Notes under the pieces: generated by a model
Told to the model about the DNA's origin: nothing
Seen by the model: only the letters and a program-made list of their open reading frames with translations
Database searches by the model: none
Shown: positions 58,486 to 64,000 of the stretch, in pieces
Position numbering within the stretch: the stretch's first letter is position 1
How the letters are laid out: each line of letters opens with the position of its first letter
Program-made: the position numbers and the translations under genes
Origin: Nicotiana tabacum
Taxonomy: Eukaryota > Streptophyta > Magnoliopsida > Solanales > Solanaceae
Length of the DNA stretch: 64,000 nucleotides
Direction of reading: 5' to 3'
NCBI RefSeq assembly: GCF_000715075.1
Contig: NC_134085.1
Coordinates: 152,672,178-152,736,177, forward strand

Positions 58486-59900
58486 TTCGCCTTTGTTCTT
58501 GCCTTTGATAGGACTAAGAGGAGGAGTGGGTGGAGGCCCCTTAGATCTTGTGAAATAAGATGATGATGCCAGAGTACACGAACTAACATTTGGGGAGGGA
58601 AATAATTAAAACAAAGATAAAAACAAAAGGTAATCAAGTTAGTGAGGATTATAAAAAGTATTACAATATTTAAACACATAGTGCGATAATGTAAAGTGTG
58701 TCCTAATTTGGGAACCTCTTTGTGCCCGAGATAGGCCTAGCGACAAATTGATTTGGAGAACTTAGAATGCTAAATGCCTCATTTTATTGATAGAAATAGA
58801 CGGATCTCAAAATGACACTAAATAAGCAAGGAAATAAAAGTCACTAATGGTCATTGGCCTTATTACATTCATAAAGCGGAAAAGTTAATTCCTATCTACT
58901 TGGTCCCAGAAGGACCTTCCTCAGGTTGGATGATCTCGTTGATTAAATCCTCCAGCTCGCGTAGGTTCACCAGTAAAAATGCCTTTGCTAGGTGTTCTCC
59001 TTCATTTCCTTCAGCGTTCTGGCAGTCGGTGACTCTCTTCCTCACTTTTCCTTCCAATTCCAGCAGACTGTATTCTAGATATTCCAACTTTTCGCTAGCT
59101 TTGGCAGCCCTCTCTTTCCACTCATTGATTTGTCCATTTTATGGAAGACTCCTCCTCTAGTCTAGTAAGAGTGGGGGCGTGCTAACCATACCGAAACTGG
59201 GGACCTCTTTTTCTGCAAAACAAAAGGGTTAGACCCTACCCCCCTTCGGACTTGACTATTTATACATCAACAATTAACATGAAGCATTTCGTTCTCTAAA
59301 TAAATGCATAGAATGTGATGATGTCTGTTTGGGTTTTAGGGAAACCCAATGGACTTTTGGACAAGGCTATCTTAAAGGATCATTACGTGGACAACATAAC
59401 TAATCCGACTTGGTTTAACCATGATGCATGCACAATTTTAAACAGAGTAAGGTTTCTATGGGGTTTTAGACTGGTACCCTTGAGCGAACAACTCAAGGGG
59501 GAAGACACGGAACTGTCGATTGCACCGCTGATCGACTAGTTTTACCGCAAATATGCCTTTCCGAATTTAAGGGGTAATGATATAGGAAGGGTGCAACCAC
59601 TCATCAAGCGTTGCAATAGTATTTGTTTGGCACGAGTGGAGTATGATGTTGAGAATGATTATGCAATAATTAAAAGCATGTTGACATGTATTTGCACGTT
59701 AAAAAAGCGATAAATACAGTAGTTTTATAATCTAAAGCAGTTATAAAGGAAGGAAACAAGAAAGATATGTCAGTTTTGCTTTTGAAGAAGAAATTGAATG
59801 CTTAAAGAAATTAAACAGGTAATTGCACATAGGGAGGTATAAATTCACAAGAACAATCTGAAATGGTAAAAGCCTAAAATCCCTAGGAGAGTCTCCATGC
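58486..59900 (-). pseudogene. 5' internal region with ORF1-like relic
   Basis: 59087-58896 on the minus strand reads LEYSLLELEGKVRKRV, then HLAKAFLLVNLRELEDLIN, a charged helical protein like the extra ORF1 that Ogre-type elements carry before gag. The upstream part runs to about 59160. The rest (59161-59900) is untranslated leader. Next to the LTR the minus strand reads GCA then TGGAGACTCTCCTAGGG, which fits a primer site by position and TGG start; I could not assign the tRNA. Confidence 0.55.
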
Positions 59901-62179
59901 TGTCACGCCCCCTTTTTCCCTCTACGAAAAGGGGTCCAGATTTCGACATTCATGTGGTGTAATGACTCATTTCCTTTTGGGAATTAGGTATTTTGTTTTT
60001 GAAGAGTCGCCACCTAACGATTTTTAAGGTGTGTTAGGGTACCTACATAGTTTATCTACAACTACATAGTTTATCGCCACCTAAGGGCTTGAAATTATCC
60101 TAAGGGGAAGGTGTTAGGCACCCCTCAAGATCCACTAGTGTGGTTCCCGGCCAGACAATTTTGTGAATTTGTGCAATTAGAAAACAAACAAGTAGGGATC
60201 AAATAATAGGGGATTTAAATACACATGTGTTTGAAAACAATTAATAAAAGCATGGTTTTGAAAAAGAGTTATAATCTAAGCATACTTATGAATGTAAAGG
60301 GGTCCTAGGTTTGTTTGTAATATAGATAACATCAATGCAATACCCAGTATGACACTCCTCAGAAGAGGGATACACGTGGTATTAGCATACCGATCATCAT
60401 ATCTATATCTACCCTTCCCACCCTGTGAAGGTAATTAAAGCGAGGGTTGGTCTCGACCACTATTGCATGTTGTTACCCGTCCCTTCCTATCAGTACCGAA
60501 GGAATTTTAGGACTCCTATTCCTATAAGAAGGAGGTTCTAGGCAGACCTTCAGGTTTAAAGGTAAAAATGCTAAAGCGACATACAAAACATGTAAGATTG
60601 CAATTAGGAGAAAACATATAAGCAAATAGAAGGCTTAGTTATACCTCCGCAAATAGTGCACATAGGCAGCACGACTTATACACAATTAAGGTCTGAATTT
60701 AAAATCCTAAAGCAGAGTGTTTAAGTCAGAACCAGATTTATCGCATGACTCATAAAAGGAGTCCAAATCAGGCCTACCTGCTGGTTGTGACAGTAGATAA
60801 TTAAACAAAGGCAATTCCAGTTTTATTTGAGTAATTACCTAAGGCTTGCCTAGGCGTAAGCAGTATTCAGTAGTTATTCAGAATTGCTAAGACAGTTTGG
60901 AGCTTATTATTACCTAAGACATGTTGTTATAGTGGCATAGATTATTACCAGTTATTCAGAAACTTCACAATGTGAAAACTATTACCTTACTACCTTTTTC
61001 ATGAATCAGTAATTAACTAGGCGTTTTAAACAAAATGCATACAGGATCCTAGAACATGATATCTAATATGCACATGCAGATGACAGAGTTCCTTAGGCAT
61101 GATTTCTAGATATACGAAAGAGTTGCAGAATTATTAAGAAACAACTTCATGAGTAACAATTTTTTTATTCGTCTTAAAGGCAGGATTTCTAAGTGTTGGA
61201 CACGAAACATGGATGAGATGCGGAAGCAGGAAACATGAATCCTAAGAACATGATTTCTAATGCATTGTATGAGTCCTAAACATGATTTCTATTGCACAAC
61301 TTGGAATATAAACCGAATAACATGTTTTCTACCCTTTAACTATAGCATGCATATTTCCCCATCCCTTTTCACTAACCACCCCAATATTGTTTACAAATTA
61401 TTACAGATCATGTGATTGAATTACATAAGAAAAATGCAAAAATAAGAAGTTACAATCATAGGAAGCATGATCCTGACTTTTTCTCTGAATTATGTGATAA
61501 ACCACCTCAAAAGCCAATATTGTTCCAAAGCCTTTCTCATATCTGGGTGTGTCAGAGTTTCCTAAGGACCTCAAGGGATCCCGGGCAGTGCTCACACCCA
61601 GATTGCATAACCAAGAATAGTGCAATGTGGAAGGACCAACTCTTATGTGTCCAGGTTCAGAGGGAGCTCAAGGGTCCCAAAGCAAGGCTCACACAAGAGG
61701 GGCAGAACCTAATGATCTAAGAGTGAATGTGAGAGTGCTGGACATAGACTCAAAGGAGTTGAGTTGGAAAATAGTTTTAGAAACAACATGTTTGAAGTGA
61801 GTTTGTAAAACAGCAGAGGAATTGCCTAATAAAACAGTTTTTGAAAAGGAAAGGGGGTAGGAGCAACAACATCACACACAGAACATGTTCAGAGAGAATT
61901 ACATGCTTCAGAAATTACAAACATGGGAGTAGGGATTGAGGACATAGAGGACCCAAATCAGAAACACACAATTAGTCATGAATTAGGTACTTTATAGACA
62001 TGCTAGTTGAAGGACATAAACAAGAACAAGTAAATATAGTGATCACATTTGAATAAAGGAGGGCAGAATTTTAAGCATGTTGAGTAAAACAATAAACAAA
62101 CAGTACAACTCAATAGCATGAGCCATTAAGTTAGTGCAGAAAGAGACAAGGATTGACAAACAAGGGAACACATGAAGTT
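59901..62179 (-). repeat. 5' LTR of the Tat/Ogre-type element, interrupted at 62180
   Basis: TGTCACGCCCCC start; follows 47636-49918 base by base with scattered changes (for example CACATAGTTTATC, repeated here). It stops at CACATGAAGTT, where the other LTR continues GGGTTTCAGAATTT, because another LTR begins at 62180. The remainder lies outside the window. Confidence 0.85.
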
Positions 62180-62628
62180 TGTCACACCTCCTTTTCCGCT
62201 GCACCCCTGCTAAGGGACGCGGAAGGAAGTTTTTCCAATTAAAGGACAATCGAAACGAGATTTTATTTAAAGGTTCAGAGTCACCACTTGGGAGATTTGT
62301 GGTGTCCCAAGTCACCGGTTGAATCCCGAATCGAGGAAAAGAATGACTCTGTTTAACAGTCTGCGCACCAGAAATCCGAATAAGGAATTCTGTTAACCCG
62401 GGAGAAGGTGTTAGGCATTCCCGAGTTCCGTGGTTCTAGCACGGTCGCTCAACTGTCATATTCGGCTTATTAATCTGACTTTTAATACATTTTAAACTTA
62501 TTGCGTATTTTTAACTTTTATCACCCACTTTATCTTGATTATTTGTAATTATAGAATTGTCTTGAAATGAATTACGCGTACGTATATTCGTTTTATTTTT
62601 ACTTTTTTTTTTATGTAAAGAATCATGT
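62180..62628. mobile_element. LTR fragment of a second Tat-type family
   Basis: TGTCACACCTCCTTTTCCGC start. The block GTGTCCCAAGTCACCGG, GAATGACTCT, AGTCTGCG, GGGAGAAGGTGTTAGGCATT is shared with the next LTR. Broken after 449 bp by the LTR at 62629. Confidence 0.75.
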
Positions 62629-64000
62629 TGTCATACCTCCTTTTTCACCTGCGCCACCGCAAAGGACGCAGAGGGGAATTTTTCTAATTAAGGGACAATC
62701 GAAATGAGATTTATTTATTTATTTCAGAGTCGCCATTTGGGAGATTTATGGTGTCCCAAGTCACCGGTTTTATCCCGAATCGAGGAAAAAGAATGACTCT
62801 ATATTACAGTCTGCGTATTAGAAATCCGGATAAGGAATTTTGTTAACCCGGGAGAAGGTGTTAGGCATTCCCGAGTTCCGTGGTTCTAGCACGGTCGCTC
62901 AACTGTCATGTTTGGCTTAATTATCTGATTTTAACAATTATGCACTTGGTGCAAGTTATGACTCTTTTACCGCTTTTATTATTATTGTTGTTATTTTAAC
63001 AAGGAATTGCAACGTTGTGAAAACGTATCTCGAACCTCGTCACAATCAATGTACCCGTGGTTATTGACACGTTTCGACTCCGTTGAGATTTGGATTTGGG
63101 TTACATAAATGCACACCCGTATTTAAGGACGTAATTTATTAAAGACGCGTCCTAAAGAGACTAGCATATTGTCATTTTTGGGGAAGGACCATGGAGTTCA
63201 CTAAGCGGCCGATCCCGAAGTCTATCCATTTATTATGTCTTTTTATCGAGGGCCCCGCAACTTGTGATTTCTCTAGTGAGGCACGCCTCATTTGATTTTA
63301 AAGGATCATCCTATAGTAACTATGTTTTTCTATTTCCATCCGTCTCTAAAATAAAAGAAGAAAAGTACCTAATTTATTTATATGCTTACGAGTTATTATA
63401 GTTAAGTTTCGAACATGATTCGTTAAATCTAAAATGAACGTAGTAAGAGCAGTTTGTTTGACAGTTATGGGCCCAGGTCCGACGCATAAGGGGTAAAACC
63501 GGACCTGAGCCATCCTTCTTCAAATTGGGCCTAGTTAAGGGTTTCTACACATATTCATAATTTGCCAAACTAAAAAAATGGTGTCATTTTGTTAACAAAT
63601 TTCTGCAAATTTAAAGTGACATTCTACTGGAATGAGTGAACCTGAAAAATCTGATTTTTTATCCTAAACCACTTAGATGCTGAAATTAACCAATAGTATC
63701 TAATTGAACCTGTTCTTACGAATTTAGATAAGCAATTTGTTAACTGAAATAGTTTTAACTATTGAGTAATCAACCTACGGCCTGATGTGTATTTGGAACA
63801 TGCTTTTAAACAAAATAGACTGAAATGACAGAACATTAATCATTAGTCTTTATTATCTAAAAGCATACATGGGGGCATAAGTTTTACAACTAAACTACTA
63901 TAGAATAGGCATGTCCAGTTATACACAAACAAACACCTAAGAATTCAACCCTTCACTTTTGTATTCATGCTTCAAATTCTCAGATTACAAGGTTCAGCCA
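62629..64000. mobile_element. LTR of the same second family, running off the window
   Basis: TGTCATACCTCCTTTTTCACC start, with the same early block as 62180. From 63190 it carries the GAGGGCCCCGCAA and CGCCTCAT phrase also found at 665-860. This links the two ends of the window to one LTR superfamily. No gene seen. Confidence 0.75.

Larger units (their letters stand above)
47636..64000 (-). mobile_element. Tat/Ogre-type gypsy element with 4.6-kb LTRs (right end outside window)
   Basis: Left (3') LTR 47636-52266, internal 52267-59900 (7.6 kb), right (5') LTR from 59901. It is inserted in Athila pol; the left flank TCTGC is the expected target duplication. Order on the minus strand: 5' LTR, primer-site-like TGGAGACTCTCC (about 59897-59886), an ORF1-like piece, gag N-terminus, deletion, RT, RNase H, second RNase H, integrase, tandem repeats, polypurine tract, 3' LTR. 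Very long LTRs and a doubled RNase H mark the Tat lineage. The two LTRs are close to each other over their shared 2.3 kb, so the insertion is not ancient. Confidence 0.85.

Noticed and set aside
1..64000. Endogenous pararetrovirus sequence, common in Nicotiana
   Set aside because: All RT and RNase H traces group by order and phrases with LINE, Athila or Tat elements; no movement-protein or coat-protein-like frame was seen.
1..64000. tRNA, rRNA or snoRNA genes
   Set aside because: No cloverleaf with A and B boxes or rRNA phrase was recognised by eye; SINE copies lack their tRNA-like heads. A tRNAscan run would settle it.

Overview
The window is nuclear plant DNA, most likely from a Solanaceae genome close to Nicotiana. 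The reasons are three genes with plant-type GT-AG introns, SINE tails ending in TTG repeats (the tobacco TS-type 3' end), AT-rich introns, and a dense load of Tat/Ogre- and Athila-type Ty3/gypsy elements. Three host genes are supported. NDUFS6 (6419-9063, +) encodes a mitochondrial complex I zinc subunit. ATAD3 (10161-15718, -) encodes a mitochondrial membrane AAA ATPase and faces NDUFS6 tail to tail. A class II 4-coumarate:CoA ligase (30279-34787, -) belongs to phenylpropanoid metabolism. All three exon-intron structures were rebuilt by hand and stay in frame. Everything else is mobile or intergenic. LAYOUT: 1-2779 is a deleted Tat-type remnant ending in a partial LTR. 2780-5710 is a dead LINE whose RNase H domain is split by a CACTA transposon (3635-5257, TSD TTT). 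5.7-16.4 kb is the NDUFS6/ATAD3 gene island with SINE tails. 16412-20291 is an LTR-internal-LTR-internal-LTR array of a gag-pol-less element. 21937-28077 is a complete second such element inside a foldback-like repeat. 28.6-35.2 kb is the 4CL island. 35270-37167 is a third such element. It is cut by an Athila element (from 37168), which is cut by a Tat/Ogre-type element with 4.6-kb LTRs (from 47636). The right LTR of that element is cut at 62180 by another LTR, which is cut again at 62629. The right half of the nest lies outside the window. HOW IT FITS TOGETHER: the three gag-pol-less families at 16-20, 22-28 and 35-37 kb share one design. Read on the minus strand they are LTR elements: a primer-binding-site-like sequence adjoins the right LTR and a purine-rich tract adjoins the left LTR. 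Yet the only gene each one keeps lies on the plus strand. It has its own TATAAATAG box 170-177 bp before the ATG, and in the best copy three introns and a coiled-coil, acidic C-terminus. This antisense gene module, kept after loss of gag and pol, is the most interesting thing here. All copies in the window are decayed, so any activity must come from relatives elsewhere in the genome. LIMITS: everything was read by eye. Similarity statements rest on recognised motifs and within-window comparison, not on database searches.
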